DNA of 64,000 nucleotides from Turbatrix aceti (lineage: Eukaryota; Nematoda; Chromadorea; Rhabditida; Panagrolaimidae): the NCBI GenBank assembly GCA_963969345.1, contig OZ017768.1, positions 10,580,193 through 10,644,192 on the forward strand. The letters are read 5' to 3'. Within the stretch, counting starts at the first letter, position 1. Every line of letters begins with the position of its first letter. A program made the position numbers and the translations under genes. Shown here piece by piece: positions 20,890 through 32,999 of the stretch. A model generated the notes under the pieces. It did no database searches and was not told the DNA's origin. It saw nothing but the letters and a program-made list of their open reading frames with translations.

Positions 20890-23120
20890 TAAATAGGATT
20901 ACAAATTATTAGGGGGTGAGAAAATTTTATGGTAAAAAGAACGTCACTTTTTTGCAGTTCTGTAAAGTGTCGGGATTATGTTTAAGATTCAACGAAACAA
21001 AAAGACGCAAAAGTTTAGGCATACGTAACGTAACGTTACCACCTGTCATGCCCGATTATAAAGTATGTGTGTTCTTTTTTGAACACTATAAAAGCGGATA
21101 TGCTTCAAGAAAAGCATGGACGACTGTAAACAATACTAGAGGCAGACGTGCATAATAAGATCCTGTCTTTGATGCTTTTTTATTGTAGTATCCAAAGAAG
21201 CAACACACCTTGACGCGACTGTTTGCAAATTATACCATGTATATTCCCACCCTGTAACGGGATTAATGTAAGGATTCTAACCATTTTTTATTTAGTGTGC
21301 TGTTTGCGAAGAAAACCCCCGTTTTCGAAGAATCTGCTATGATCCAAAACAACAAGTTAAACTAAAAGAATATACCTTGATTTTAGGCAAAACTGTGCAT
21401 ACTAAGTCAGGTTTGGATTTTCATTAAAAAAAACAGGTACACGTTTCAAATGTTTAGCAGTATTTTAGACACATTTAATTACAGCAGTTTGATATATATC
21501 CCAAAATACTCTTTATTTGAGAGACTCATCAGACAAAAACCATCAAGCGAGCTAGTGTTTAAGAAAAACCAACCGGATGGAATAAACCTCTTCTTCCGGT
21601 GATAATGGTTTTCTAATGCGATACTTGATGCAATGATGGCATTTTTGTAAACGTTGAAGCTTTTTTTTTTATCAAAAATAGTAATAGTTCAGATTAGAGG
21701 GGTTATAAAGTTAATCCGTAAAACATTATATTTACATCGTATATAATGTTTTACTCAATCACAATCGTTTAAAAAATAAATGGATTTATTATATAAAATT
21801 TTAACTTCTGACGAAGATCGTAAAATAAGGCTACAAACGAATAAGGCTGCAATCGTAAAAAACATCAAATACGTTACGAAATATTTATTTTATAAATATC
21901 GGAAAGCTAATGTAAGAAATTAAAAAAAAAAGACTGAATAGAAAAAATACTAAAAGAATTTTAAGAATGACACTGGTGTGAATCAAATTTTAATTCATAG
22001 CGGGGTATTTATATTTTACTTGATAACAAAAATAGTCCGTTGTAGGTAGTCATTTGTACTTAATGACGCATTAAAAAACCGGTGCACATTTAATGCGAGG
22101 CTATCAGTCTGCATTTATTCATTTTTTAACCCCCTCATCCGGAATTTTTTTGTATAATTGGTACAATTCCCGTAAACAGATGCCAAATTCAATATACTAT
22201 TTAGAAGCAAAAAAAGGCTGTGATATCATTTGTGTCAGCTAAGTTTGATACTTATAGTATCACATCATTCGCGTAAAATTAATATATAGTACATACATAT
22301 TTAAAAAACGGTAACGATTATAAATAAATAAAAAGGAAAAGAATCGCAATCCAAATGTTTAGATTCAGACTGTATATAAATTTGAAAACACGTTTACTGT
22401 ATTAAAATGATGTACATATGTAGCCACTACTGTATTTAAGAAACTATTTATACATTTTTATATAAATAAATAAAAATGAATAAATAAATATTTTTTATGA
22501 TAACTAATCACTGACATGAGTAACGGTGAAATAAAAATTTATATACATTTCTACATTTATTTAGGGAAATAATCGTAAATGCGAAAGAACAGAATTTCAC
22601 AAACATACATGCAACATTTTTCTAAACGTAACTGATTTCGAAGCATTTACGTCACACAGGAGTTTGATTACCCGCTATAGCGAATTATAATAGTTATATT
22701 GTTACCTAGCGGCAAAATATTATTACGGTGAACACATTTAACATACAAATGTATCCCTTAGTTACGGTAGAGAATGAGTACCCTTACTCAGTGTGAAATC
22801 AACAAAATTTAATGTTGAGTTACAAACATTTTGTTTCTTTCTATTAACAAATTTATTTTAACAAATTTGAAAACTTTGTTGGATCCTGCAAAAGATAATT
22901 CGCAAAAAGAAAATCGCAGTACAAAAAATAAATTTTCTTGGAAGCAATCCCTGGAACCCGTAGAATTATATTCTGGGATTTGCTTACAGCGTTTGAAGGC
23001 ACTGATATATAGCAGTAAATGCCATGACGTAACAGCAGCCTGGTTATAATAAATAGTAGTGCAACCAACAACAAAAATAAACAAAGTGTCGCCTCCGCAA
23101 ACTGGTATAGTTTTCAACTT
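20890..23120. other. AT-rich intergenic, no gene seen
   Basis: No gene recognised. An old LINE-tail remnant 'atgataactaatcactgac' with 'gtgaaataaa' lies at about 22496-22534. ORFs at 22809-23117 on both strands overlap and show no supporting feature. Confidence 0.45.
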
Positions 23121-23129
23121 ACTGAATTA

Positions 23130-23163
23130 ATGCATGTTCATCAATTTCCTGATGAACATGCAT
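23130..23163. other. Perfect 14-bp hairpin beside a transposon end
   Basis: ATGCATGTTCATCA, a 6-base loop, then its exact complement. It ends one base before the left end of the palindromic element that starts at 23165. Confidence 0.7.
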
Positions 23164-23377
23164 ATAAGGCGGTATATTTAAAATTTTCTTCAAAAAACGA
23201 AGTTTTGCAGCCGAACTCAAAAAAATGAACATGTCAAACACAGCGTAGTTGATGTTATGAAAAAAAGATACATGCACGTGTCCCGAATGTATATTTCATG
23301 AAAAATTGTCCGACTAAAATGAACAAATTGACATTTTGCGAAAATGTGGACAGTCCGCACGAGAAAATGCGAGAACA

Positions 23378-23529
23378 CGCGCACAAATTGGAAAAAAGGC
23401 ATCTGTGAGATTTTTCCGTTTCGTGTGCGCGCACAAATTGGAAAAAAATCATCTGTGAGATTTTTCCGCGTAGCGTGCGCGCACAAATTGGAAAAAAAGC
23501 ATCTGTGAGATTTTTCCGCTTTGCAAGCG
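23378..23529 (-). repeat. Three ~50-bp tandem units in the foldback arm
   Basis: Units of 'gcgcacaaattggaaaaaa' followed by 'catctgtgagatttttccg' and a variable spacer. The mirror copy is at about 40251-40402. Confidence 0.75.
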
Positions 23530-23696
23530 CAAACTGTGTGCAGTGCGCAAAGTGTTGTTTTACCGTATTTATTGTGCCGTAATAGATATAAACATTTACA
23601 AATTTATCAATACGTGTTACCGGCATGAAAAATGGGACAACTGAAACCACAATTTTTATTTCTATAACATAAATTATATAAAATCTACTCATTTAC

Positions 23697-24020
23697 TCAT
23701 TTTTTCTTCAGATGTGTCCATTTCAGTGTCCTGAGTTCCGTCGGTTGACATGGGTTGACGTGCTGAGTAAATTGATGAACTGTCTGAGCAAGAGGAGGTG
23801 TAATGAACACGTGAAAAAAAAAACAATCAAAAACAACAAGTAGCAACACAACTTTCGCTTGCGATGGAACACGAAAGCAATTTTCGCCACGAGAGAACGT
23901 GGGTGAAGGGTCAGACTGGTTTGGTGCATGGCACATACAGTGGCAAGTGTGAGGCGCGCATGCTGTCTGGACTATCCTTCTCTCTCTGGCTTCTCTTCGT
24001 TCAGCGCGCGTCGCTCTCAT
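23697..24020 (-). other. 107-codon frame in foldback arm, function unknown
   Basis: Starts MRATRAERREARERR, has one hydrophobic stretch around residues 57-70 and ends Lys-rich. The same frame, identical in sequence, is at 39755-40078 in the other arm. Identity at DNA level of the whole arm explains the conservation, so this is weak evidence for a protein. It could be a small transposon-encoded protein or noncoding. Confidence 0.25.
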
Positions 24021-25057
24021 GAAGAGAGATTCTCCCGCTGCCCGAGCGCGCTGGTCGAATTAGTTGCAAAAAAAGGAATTTCGGGCCAAATTTAGAAATT
24101 TTTACTTTTTCAAATTAGATTTGTAATTAGAATAATATTTGAAGCATTTTGATGTGTTTTTCAGAATTGTGGGACAATATTTGATCAAAATCGAGTGGGG
24201 TTCGGGAGAAAAAATCCACGGATCTTTGAAATGCCGATAGAAAGCTGAAAATTTCAGGGTTGACTAAAAACAAAATTTCCTTTCAAATGGCATACTCAGT
24301 TTTTTGATATCGTGTCGATAAATGTCCGAAAAAACGGTTTTCTTCGGAAATTTGAAAAATTCGGTACTTTCTAGAACTGGGATCAAAAAATGAATATCAC
24401 CAGTCGAAAGCGCAATATCTTTTTTATCTACTGTGAAATTTTCACAGACTTAACATATCCCTGAAGCATACGGTAACGATTCTCCCGAACCCTACTTGTT
24501 CAAACGCCTGAGGCTATGAGGTAGAGCGCTGTAGAGCAGAGTGAGATAGAACATCTTGTGAGAAATTTTTCGGCCTACAAAATCGTGTAACTCCTGAATT
24601 TCTATCTATTTTTTTGGCTTCGCAATTTTAATTCGCGCAACATACACTCATTTTTGGTATCAATTTTCCGAAAATTGAAATCGAAAAAGTGGGGTCTGGG
24701 GGAAAAATCGGCATTCGTTCAGTTTGAAAGCAATATTGCTGAAAATTTCAGGATAGGAGTAAAAATGAATTCTAAATGCGGTGACGATATTCATTTTTTT
24801 CAATTTCGACCGAAAAATTCCTAAAAGTTCGAATTTTCGAAAAAAAAGCATTTTTCGGAACTTTTTCGAACATTTAAAAACAAAATAATAAATATTTTTG
24901 AATTCTACAGGGTTTTTTACGTCTGTGTTCAAGATTCATGCTAATACGCTCCAAAACTGTGTCAATGCCGATTTTTCCCCCAGACCCCACTTTTTCGATT
25001 TCAATTTTCGGAAAATTGATACCAAAAATGAGTGTATGTTGCGCGAATTAAAATTGC

Positions 25058-25257
25058 NNNNNNNNNNNNNNNNNNNNNNNNNNNNNNNNNNNNNNNNNNN
25101 NNNNNNNNNNNNNNNNNNNNNNNNNNNNNNNNNNNNNNNNNNNNNNNNNNNNNNNNNNNNNNNNNNNNNNNNNNNNNNNNNNNNNNNNNNNNNNNNNNNN
25201 NNNNNNNNNNNNNNNNNNNNNNNNNNNNNNNNNNNNNNNNNNNNNNNNNNNNNNNNN
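25058..25257. other. Assembly gap (200 N)
   Basis: Exactly 200 N, the same size as the gap at 38953, so it is a placeholder length. It falls inside the palindromic element. Confidence 0.95.
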
Positions 25258-25494
25258 TTAAACAAGTGACAATTTTTTTTCATTTATTGTTTAGTTTAAA
25301 AGTTCAGCATCGAAAAATTTTAAGCCCATCAATTTATAATATTTGTATACCGCTGACAAAAAGCTAACAACAAACTATTGAGCAACAGATTGATTTGAAT
25401 AAGTATTCAAACAATTAAAAAATACAAATAACGATTGAATAATTACACGCTTTTTCAACTGAAATTAGCGTTGTTTTTGTGATAAATGATTCAT
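25258..25494 (+). repeat. 237-bp flank duplicated at 40609-40845
   Basis: By eye identical to 40609-40845, which directly follows the right arm of the foldback element. The copies diverge abruptly at 'gattcat'. See findings on assembly. Confidence 0.85.
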
Positions 25495-25495
25495 C

Positions 25496-27103
25496 AAGTG
25501 TCTTTTTTACTCTTCTCTGGTATGTAATGCGATAGGATTCCATTCTTGTAACAAAATATTAGGTTAAAACCAATTTGTTGGTGGTAACGGGTATTGTGCA
25601 ATCTTCGGCAATGGATTCTGTATTAAATAAACAATAGAAAAGCATAAAAGACATCAATCGGACCAGCCAAAACTGTGGAAAAAATATCAGCAATATAATG
25701 AAGGGTAATGATACGCAAAAAAACAAAAATTGAATAAATTTGTTAATTTATTAATTACAAATTTTTAAATATTTTATTTTTTGTGGACACAAAAAATACC
25801 AGAAAATTCGGGCGGATCTAAAAGTTGTATTTATTTCAATACCCAAGCAAAAATGCATGCATCCAGAAAAGGGCGGGGAAAGATGATACATGTGTAGAAC
25901 TTGCCGTAAAGATTAAAAAAAAGAATTGCAGAAAAAGAAAGAAAACAATTTGCCAGGATTTATTTATTAAATCCAAGATTATTTGTATTCGTTCTACTCA
26001 TCCCAAAAAAGCACAGGTGAGTAATATTTACAAAAAAAGGTGTACACCAAAGCCATGCAATCCTTTTCTTTAGAAAAGCGGTTTTATTTATTTTTTGTTG
26101 CAAACACAAATTTTCTGCTGCTATTTGAAATTTAGATAACAAATGATTTTTATCATTGATCAAAAAAACACGCGTCATTAACAAACTTGTTTAAATAGTA
26201 TCAGAGATTTTTATTGCAAACAATGATAATGTTACCCATGTAACTTCATGTAGCACATGCCATCTGTTGCTGCAAACAAATATTGGAAATGTTGCACCTT
26301 CATCGATTATACCGACACCAACACAGTTTTTTTATACGTTTGAGTATAATGTAATAAAAAACAACTTCAGAACGGTAACAATGTTTATAGTAAAATTGAT
26401 AAAATTTGATACGCGTACCGTATAGATAGTTCGCATTACTAATTATTCTTGGTAAATAAGTAAGTTTTTTTTTCTGCGGAATGTGTTTTTTTGTTAACAA
26501 AAGAATTTCAATAAAATCGCTTTGTGACGTCTGTACATGTGGACGGTGATGCGGTTGTTGTTTTCGTACGTTCTAAAAAGTCGATGGGATGAGCCCAATC
26601 AAAATTCGAAAGTACAATGTATTAGAAGGCAAGTGCGTGCCACGTGCGAAGGCCGCACCGGCAGCGCACCCAGCACTATTGCCTACAATATTTACGACAC
26701 AAAGAAAAACAGTAAAAAATAAAAAAAATGTTTTTTGGGCTGTCTTTTTTGTGATGTTCGGCTTAGGGGTTATGGTCATGCTGCTAGTTGGTTGTTATGA
26801 TGTATTCTTTAATTGTCGGCATATGCCATGTGTTCTCAAACCCCCCGTGATGAGATTTTCACAACAATCTTAAAACATCAATAAATTTGAAAAAGAAAAT
26901 ATTTAGGTAAATCGTCTCAAGAAAACTGACCATTGCATCTTCAGTTGCCAACCACATGATAAATGATTGGTATATCCATTTAGGAAACACAATAAACCAA
27001 CAATTCCGCAATTCTTGGAGCCTAAAACATGGTGGTTAATTAAATGGCAATAAAACATGATGTAATGACGCCGACAGTCGATGGTGTAACAGCTTTGCAC
27101 TCA
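25496..27103. other. AT-rich intergenic, one weak ORF
   Basis: No supported gene. A 94-codon frame at 26589-26873 (plus) has an Ala/Pro-rich start and one plausible membrane segment ('FWAVFFVMFGLGVMVMLLVG'). It lacks a paralogue or splice context in the window, so I leave it as a possible small membrane protein at low confidence. Confidence 0.3.
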
Positions 27104-27500
27104 CTCAGGACTTCACGACTTTCTGACTCCGAAGTCCACGTTGACATCTGTCGACAGAGGTAGGCGTCCCATGGAATCACATTTGATATATTGTATGCAT
27201 GTAATGGGCCCGACGACTGACCTTGTGGATACCACAAGGAAAACGACCCGTGGGACACCCTTCCCTACGCTGGGCCGATTCGCTCAACTCGGTGTTCAGC
27301 AAGACGAAAACCAGACCACATCGACGATGGGAAGAAGAAATCGCGACCAAAACGAATCGAGACATTTACACCTACGTGGACATCATTTGTGCCTCCTAAC
27401 ATCTGGTCTAATGATAACTTACCACTGATGTGAGTAATGGTGAAATAAATAAATAAATAAATGTATGTAATGTGGTGCTAGCCATTGAGAAGGACCGTAA
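27104..27500 (+). repeat. SINE-like repeat split by a LINE insertion
   Basis: Pieces 27104-27206 and about 27461-27500 together equal the uninterrupted copy at 13684-13815. The break falls inside 'gtatgtatgtaatg'. Confidence 0.75.
27207..27460 (+). mobile_element. 5'-truncated LINE inserted in the SINE-like repeat
   Basis: Begins 'ggcccgacgactgacc', joins the LINE 3' region at 'acgctgggccgattcgctca' and ends in an (AAAT)n tail. The target duplication is ATGCATGTAATG / ATGTATGTAATG (one mismatch). Confidence 0.8.
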
Positions 27501-27509
27501 AAAAACAAT

Positions 27510-29150
27510 GAAAATGGTTGAATGAGTCAATGAATTGTTCTTCAATTCCTTTCTGCCATGTTTCAAAAACTTATTGTGATTTCACATCATATTGTTTTTA
27601 AATACGTATTCAAAAAGAAAACGGAAGTTCTACTTTATTAAATGTATTCGCATGACTGAAAATGCTTTAAAAAACTCCCGGCAATCTATTTTTGTACATT
27701 TAAATTTTATGTTTTTAAAATTGGGAAATTCCTTTGTCCCGCTGCAAGTATCAAAAAAGTGGAACGAAAACTTTTATGCCTACAGCCGATTATAGCCTTT
27801 TTTATCGTCAAGTTTGGGTGAATTTTTGTTAAAAAAATTTGTTTATTATGGTATTTATATATCGTAAATGTTTTTTAACACATTTTGAATTTGTTTAATT
27901 TTTTTTAAATAATGTTTGTTTATTTTGAATTCCAGCTTTGTTTACGCATGACAAAAAAATCTTTCGATGCCGATATAAAAGTGTCATGAATGAATTAAAA
28001 TGACGACAAAAAGACAACTAACCCACTGTTTTACGACAAAAAGACAACTAACCCACTGTTTTGAGATTTATTTGCGGACTCCGTCACTATTCTGACGCTC
28101 TGACGCTTTTTGCTCTCCTGAGTCGGAATCTTGGAACTGTTCAAAAGCTATAAAAAAACATAGTCAATGAAAAATGTTACATCACGTTATTTATTTAATT
28201 TTACTCTGTCACTGTGACGTGCGACACTGATTGTTTCGTCAAAGATAAAGTTTATCAATATTGTAAAACCGGAATGAAAAATAATTACGGTAAAGCAAAA
28301 TTATCGCACTGTTTTTTTAAAACGACAAGTGCGTCACGGCATTCATAATTTTTTTGTGCGTTTGATTCAGAAAAAGCAGAACTTTTGGCAGCATGACATT
28401 CTAAATTATTTACGTTTGTTGTCTGGTTTGACAACGCATTCGTGACGTTTTGTGTTTATATCACGAATGCATTGTTCAAACTTATGCCAGGGAAAAAACA
28501 CACTAACTATATACTTTGATCTATCAAAAAAAACAATTTTTTATTATTAGATTTTTACTAGTCGAATACTGCCAAACAGCATAACCAAATAATTTTTTTA
28601 TGCTTTTTGGCTTTTGTGCTTGTTTGCGTTTGTTTTATCGGTATAAAAAATTAGGTCATAAGAATCTTATCATCGTTATTAAGGAACGTCAAAGTTTATG
28701 ACTAGAAATATTGGTTATAAGGTAAAACTTTGAAAACGTTGTTTACCAGCAACTGTAAAATTTATTCTGACGTTTTTTTATTTTGTCATAAACAATGCTG
28801 ATGATTGCTGGTCATTGTTTTGCAGATACTATAACAGTTTGCACTTAAAAGTATAATACATTCAAGCATTTTACAACCATTTTTTATTTATTGGATATTT
28901 TGTTCTTCAAAGAACAAAGTATGGCCAACGTTTCTTCCAAATCACTCTAAATTAATCAAAAAACTTTTTTGCTAAAAATAAATCATGATAAAAAGTCTGT
29001 GACATCAACAGACTGCCAAATAACTAAAAAAAGTATAAAAAGCGTTAGATTACGTACATAAAGTATATGTAGGTAGTCGATATATAGTTAGCGTACCGGA
29101 GGTAATTAAAATGACGTTTGACTATATTAATGGGCCTCATATATTTGAAT
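27510..29150. other. Intergenic, partly conserved near 58-59 kb
   Basis: No gene seen. A 19-bp unit 'acgacaaaaagacaactaac' is repeated twice at about 28002-28060. The part at about 28300-28480 ('gtttgacaacgcattcgtga', 'aagtgcgtcacggcattcat') matches the complement of 59290-59480, supporting the duplication that includes the 30-kb gene. Confidence 0.5.
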
Positions 29151-29220
29151 TTGTGCCTCCTAACATCTGGTCTAATGATAACTAACCACTGAGTAATGGT
29201 GAAATAAAAAAATAAAAATA
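29151..29220 (+). mobile_element. 5'-truncated RTE-like LINE end
   Basis: Starts 'ttgtgcctcctaacatctgg' and ends in an A-rich tail. Flanked by the duplication ATATATTTGAAT. Confidence 0.8.
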
Positions 29221-29229
29221 AAAAAATAT

Positions 29230-30050
29230 ATTTGAATGCCATCATGATTCAGTGAATTTAAGTTAAAAGTAAAACAATACATTAGGGAATAATACATCGA
29301 GGGAGGGTTGTACATAGTCAAATATTTTTGTCGGGTTAACAACAAATGTGTCGAATAACGTTATGTGTTGTATGCTATCACTATGTATGGTTTATGCGCA
29401 AACGAACCCCTGTTTTTATAAACCGAATATATTTGCTCTCATGCATCAAATGTTTTTGTTTTTTTATTTCCTACGTGCCAATTTTTTTCTTCGTGGCGTT
29501 AATATTTTTGGTACGACAAAAAAAGTTGTAATGATTGTTTGTGTAAGGCATTTACTTTAAATCTAATATAATACATATTTCCCAATTTTTTTAATTTGCC
29601 CCTATAATAATGCCACGGACAAAACATGATTTGCTTTTGGAATTGTACAAGTACCTTTCACCTGCTGTTGTACCACAGTTACGAATTTTTATCTCGTCTG
29701 CGGTCCGTAGTATTATTATGCGATTTTGTTTACAACCAAGTTATAACTTAAGTTAGTTTGCAAATATTCAATTTTTTTTTGCACGAATGTATTAAAAAAC
29801 TGTATTTTTATCTGTTTTTGTAACCACGACCCTTTTTTTCTTTGCTTTGCGCTGAGTGGCATGCAACTATTTTCCTGTTGCAATTTGAATTTTGCACTTT
29901 TGAAAATAATTTTCTCACAATAAGTTACACTGCAATTTTGTACAAGTCATATTTTTGATTTTCCAAAACACAACTTTCAGATTCAATTCTTGGAGCGTCT
30001 GGACCGCGTTCGACAGTAAGAAAACGCTGTGGCAACAAATTCGTTTCAAA
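29230..30050. other. Upstream region of the 30-kb gene
   Basis: AT-rich. The last 70 bases ('aacacaactttcagattcaa', 'cgctgtggcaacaaa') resemble the DNA just upstream of the paralogue at 57678-58017. 'Actttcag' could be a 5' UTR splice acceptor. Confidence 0.4.
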
Positions 30051-30411
30051 ATGCCGTCATTTTGTCTTTTGAAATTTCGATTTTTGATCGTTGTCATTGT
30101 GCTCAGTGTCACGATGTCTGACTGCAATGCCAGGTCTATTCCTTCAGGAGTCAGAATGAAGGTACTGCCTTCATATTGGTTGAGAAATTCAGAATCCGAT
30201 ATGGTAATTTTTTAATCTTATTTTTTTTGTACTGTTATGCAATTTGAAAATAAAATTTATAATCAAATATATTCAGGATTACTACGAAAACATCATAAAA
30301 TGGGGACTTGCTCGATATGGCCGAAAAGTTCGAACAACAACGATACCATCACCCGTAAGCAATGTTCTTAACATAAGAAATGATGGAAGCCGAAGTGAAT
30401 CATTTCTGTGA
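30051..30411 (+). CDS. Secreted DYYED-family peptide precursor, 2 exons
   Basis: Exon 1 30051-30203, exon 2 30277-30411 (TGA), 95 aa. The intron is 73 bases, phase 0, donor GTAATT, acceptor ATTCAG. Signal peptide residues 1-27 end near 'MSDCNA'. Then comes 'RSIPSGVR' and 'LPSYWLRNSESDM'. Exon 2 begins DYYENIIKWGLARYGRKVR: Gly followed by Arg-Lys could serve as an amidation and cleavage site, leaving an Ala-Arg-Tyr-amide end. The tail is Ser/Asn-rich. The paralogue at 57678-58017 shares the same blocks, with GRR. The ATG at 30051 was chosen over the upstream in-frame ATG at 29955 because the signal peptide starts here and the paralogue has the matching Met-Pro. Confidence 0.85.
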
Positions 30412-30671
30412 ATGAGCCGATTGCACGCCATCACCTCATGAAGACGTATTCTGCTGCTGTTATTGTAAAGCAAGTCATTGTTTGACTTTCGAATCCCAAA
30501 GGAATACATGTTTTTTAGACGCATTTACTCTTCAGAAAATGAATATTTTGTATATTGAAATTAATATAATTTTCATTTATTGTAGCATTCATTTGGATAT
30601 AAACATTGTATTTTGTTAGCCAAACGCACGGCAAAAAACATCCCTAATTAGGTACCATTATAATTACACCT

Positions 30672-30800
30672 ACGAAAACGAATCGAGACATCTGCGCGTA
30701 CGTGGACATCATTTATGCCTCCTAACATCTGCTCTAATGATAACTAAGCACTGAGTGAGTAATGGCGAAATAAATAGATAAATAAAAATAAATAAATAAT
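30672..30800 (+). mobile_element. 5'-truncated RTE-like LINE end
   Basis: Begins 'gaaaacgaatcgagacatct' and runs to a (TAAA)n tail, with several substitutions ('atttatgcc', 'ctgctctaat'). Flanked by AATTACACCT, so it is an older copy. Confidence 0.75.
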
Positions 30801-30981
30801 TACACCTTTGAACTCAAAGACAACAAGGATACCAAAAATGATCAAAAACATTTTTTGTATCGGAATCGGCAACAACATCCGATGCAACAAGAATTACTGT
30901 AACGGTTAATATTTTTTAATTTTTTTTATTAATTTTTTATTTTGATCTTTGATGCGTAATAAGGCGCTTCAAACTATAATA

Positions 30982-32981
30982 TAAGACGATGACAACAAAA
31001 AATTTTTTTATGAGCTTTTTTTTTGCGCTTATTTTCAGCGTTTACGTTATTACACCGTAAAATACCTCAAAAAAGCATATTCTATCGAAGTTGCCCCGAA
31101 ACTCGGATACATTTTCCATGATGCGTAATTCTAGCAAATTTACTTTTCAGACATGTTCGAGACGCTTAATTGCCTAAAATCTCTTTTTTTCTGATAACCT
31201 GAGTCGCGAACGACCTGTCGACGCTTCTTCTCTTTTTATTCGATAATTTTGAACACCTAGTCCAAACATGAACGTAAATGTTGCGTTTTTATTCAATCTG
31301 GTACACGGTGGCAGTTTGACTTAAATAAACGGTTTTTTCGCATTATTACTTTTTTTATTACTTTTTTCGTGAAAACGCTTTTTATTCTCAATCAACATAA
31401 AAACAATAACAAAAACAACAACAAAGTAACGAAAAAAAGACGGTAGAGGAATAGGGGGATCACCCTGACGCAGTAACAAAACTTGGCTACTGCGCCACCC
31501 CGACGCAGTAGTAGCAAAGTTTGGCCATTGCGCCAGCCCAACGCAGTAGCAAAGTTTGGCCATTGCGTCAAAGAAGAAAGGGAAGCACAAGACGCAAAAG
31601 CACAGGCCCGCCGCAATAACGTAACTTGGCTATTGCGTCGAGATGGGGGTTGAAAAAATTTACACGACGAATACAATTACAAAAAGTGATACTGTATCCG
31701 TTGAAGAGCATTGTCCAAGAAAAATGATAAAAAATATCCAGAAACAAATCAAAAAAGGATGAGATTAGAGAAACAATTACGGCGACGATGTTAGCTATTC
31801 TGGAGACGCTTTTGATTAACTTGGGTCGATTTCCACGAGCAGCGAAGAAGGTAGCCATCCGAGTAAGCCGAATCCTGAAAAATAACACGAAATAAACGCC
31901 ATAAAAAGAAAACAGACAAAAAACCGATCAGAAAAAACTCATGTAACTCTACGAAAAACTGGACGAACGAACAACGTTGTAGTGTGGATTGTTTGTCCGA
32001 CTTTTCGTGGCAGGGCAATCAAAGATAACTGTTCTGACTTTCTTGATTACATGAGTTTTTTCTGATCGTTTTTTGAGTTTTTTTGTCTGTTTTCTTCTTC
32101 TGGCGTTTATTTCGTGTTATTTTTCAGGATTCGGCTTACTCGGATGGCTACCCTCTTCGCTGCTCGTGGAAATCGACCCAAGTTAATCAAAAGCGTCTCC
32201 AGAATAGCTAACATCGTCATCGTCTTATATCCAGTAATTGTTTCTCTAATCTCATCCTTTTTTAATTTGTTTCTGGATATTTTTTATCATTTTTCTTGGA
32301 CAATGCTCTTCAACGGATACAGTATCACTTTTTGTAATTGTATTCGTCGTGTAAATTTTTTCAACCCCCATCTCGACGCAATAGCCAAGTTACGTTATTG
32401 CGGCGGGCCTGTGCTTTGCGTATTGTGCTTCCCTTTCTTCTTTGACGCAATGGCCAAACTTTGCTACTGCGTTGGGCTGGCGCAATGGCCAAACTTTGCT
32501 ACTACTGCGTCGGGGTGGCGCAGTAGCCAAGTTTTGTTACTGCGTCAGGGTGATCCCCCTATTCCTCTACCGTCTTTTTTCCGTTACTTTGTTGTTGTTT
32601 TTGTTATTATTTTTATGTTGATTGAGAATAAAACGCATCATAAAAAAATCATGGACGCAATGTGCAAAAAAATTGTAAAAATAGTTTCACAGTACAATGA
32701 AATGACAAAATTATTATAAATCAAAAATATTGCGCCTGATCACTATATTTATAAACGCTGATCGCAGTTTGAACGAAAAATACACTAAAAGAGTCATTGC
32801 AGAATTTTTCTGTGGTGTTTTCAGAAAAAGCAGTAATAGCAAGTTTTGGCTTCTGGGCCTAACTCCGGATGCTTTTTGTTGCAAAAACGTAAAAAATGAG
32901 CTACTGTGATGTCTACTTTGAGTTTTCGAAAAACGTTAAAAAAACAGGCTGTTAAAAAAAATTTTTGTTGTCATCGTCTTA
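30982..32981. mobile_element. ~2-kb palindromic foldback element
   Basis: Both ends read TAAGACGATGACAACAAAAA beside TA. Inner arms about 31375-31943 and 32046-32635 are inverted copies separated by a ~100-base loop; the outer parts do not match each other. Inside the arms, units such as 'gcaaagtttggccattgcg' repeat in tandem. Frames of 106 codons (31888-31568 minus) and 201 codons (32114-32719 plus) are the two arms read in frame; I do not accept them as genes. A piece of the left outer part occurs inverted at about 56870-57150. Confidence 0.75.
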
Positions 32982-32999
32982 TATATTCATCACAGCGAT

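Larger units (their letters stand above)
23165..25057. mobile_element. Palindromic foldback element, left arm and centre
   Basis: Left end TAAGGCGGTATATTTAAAAT follows TA, the likely target. The arm runs to the centre at about 24843, after which the sequence from 24840 to 25057 is the inverted copy of 24628-24840. The remaining right arm is lost in the 200-N gap but is found at 39153-40605. The arm includes three ~50-bp tandem units and a 107-codon frame (24020-23697 minus) repeated identically in the other arm. No transposase motif seen. Confidence 0.8.

Noticed and set aside
23378..23529. CRISPR-like array (three units with variable spacers)
   Set aside because: Only three units, inside a eukaryotic transposon arm and mirrored in its partner; no cas genes.
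23255..23692. 145-codon minus-strand frame
   Set aside because: Runs through the tandem units of the foldback arm; mirrored at 40083-40484.
26589..26873. 94-codon frame with one membrane-like segment
   Set aside because: Kept only as a note: no paralogue, promoter or splice evidence.
32114..32719. 201-codon plus-strand frame
   Set aside because: It is one arm of the 30982-32981 palindrome; the other arm gives the same frame. No domain, and it contains the tandem repeat units.
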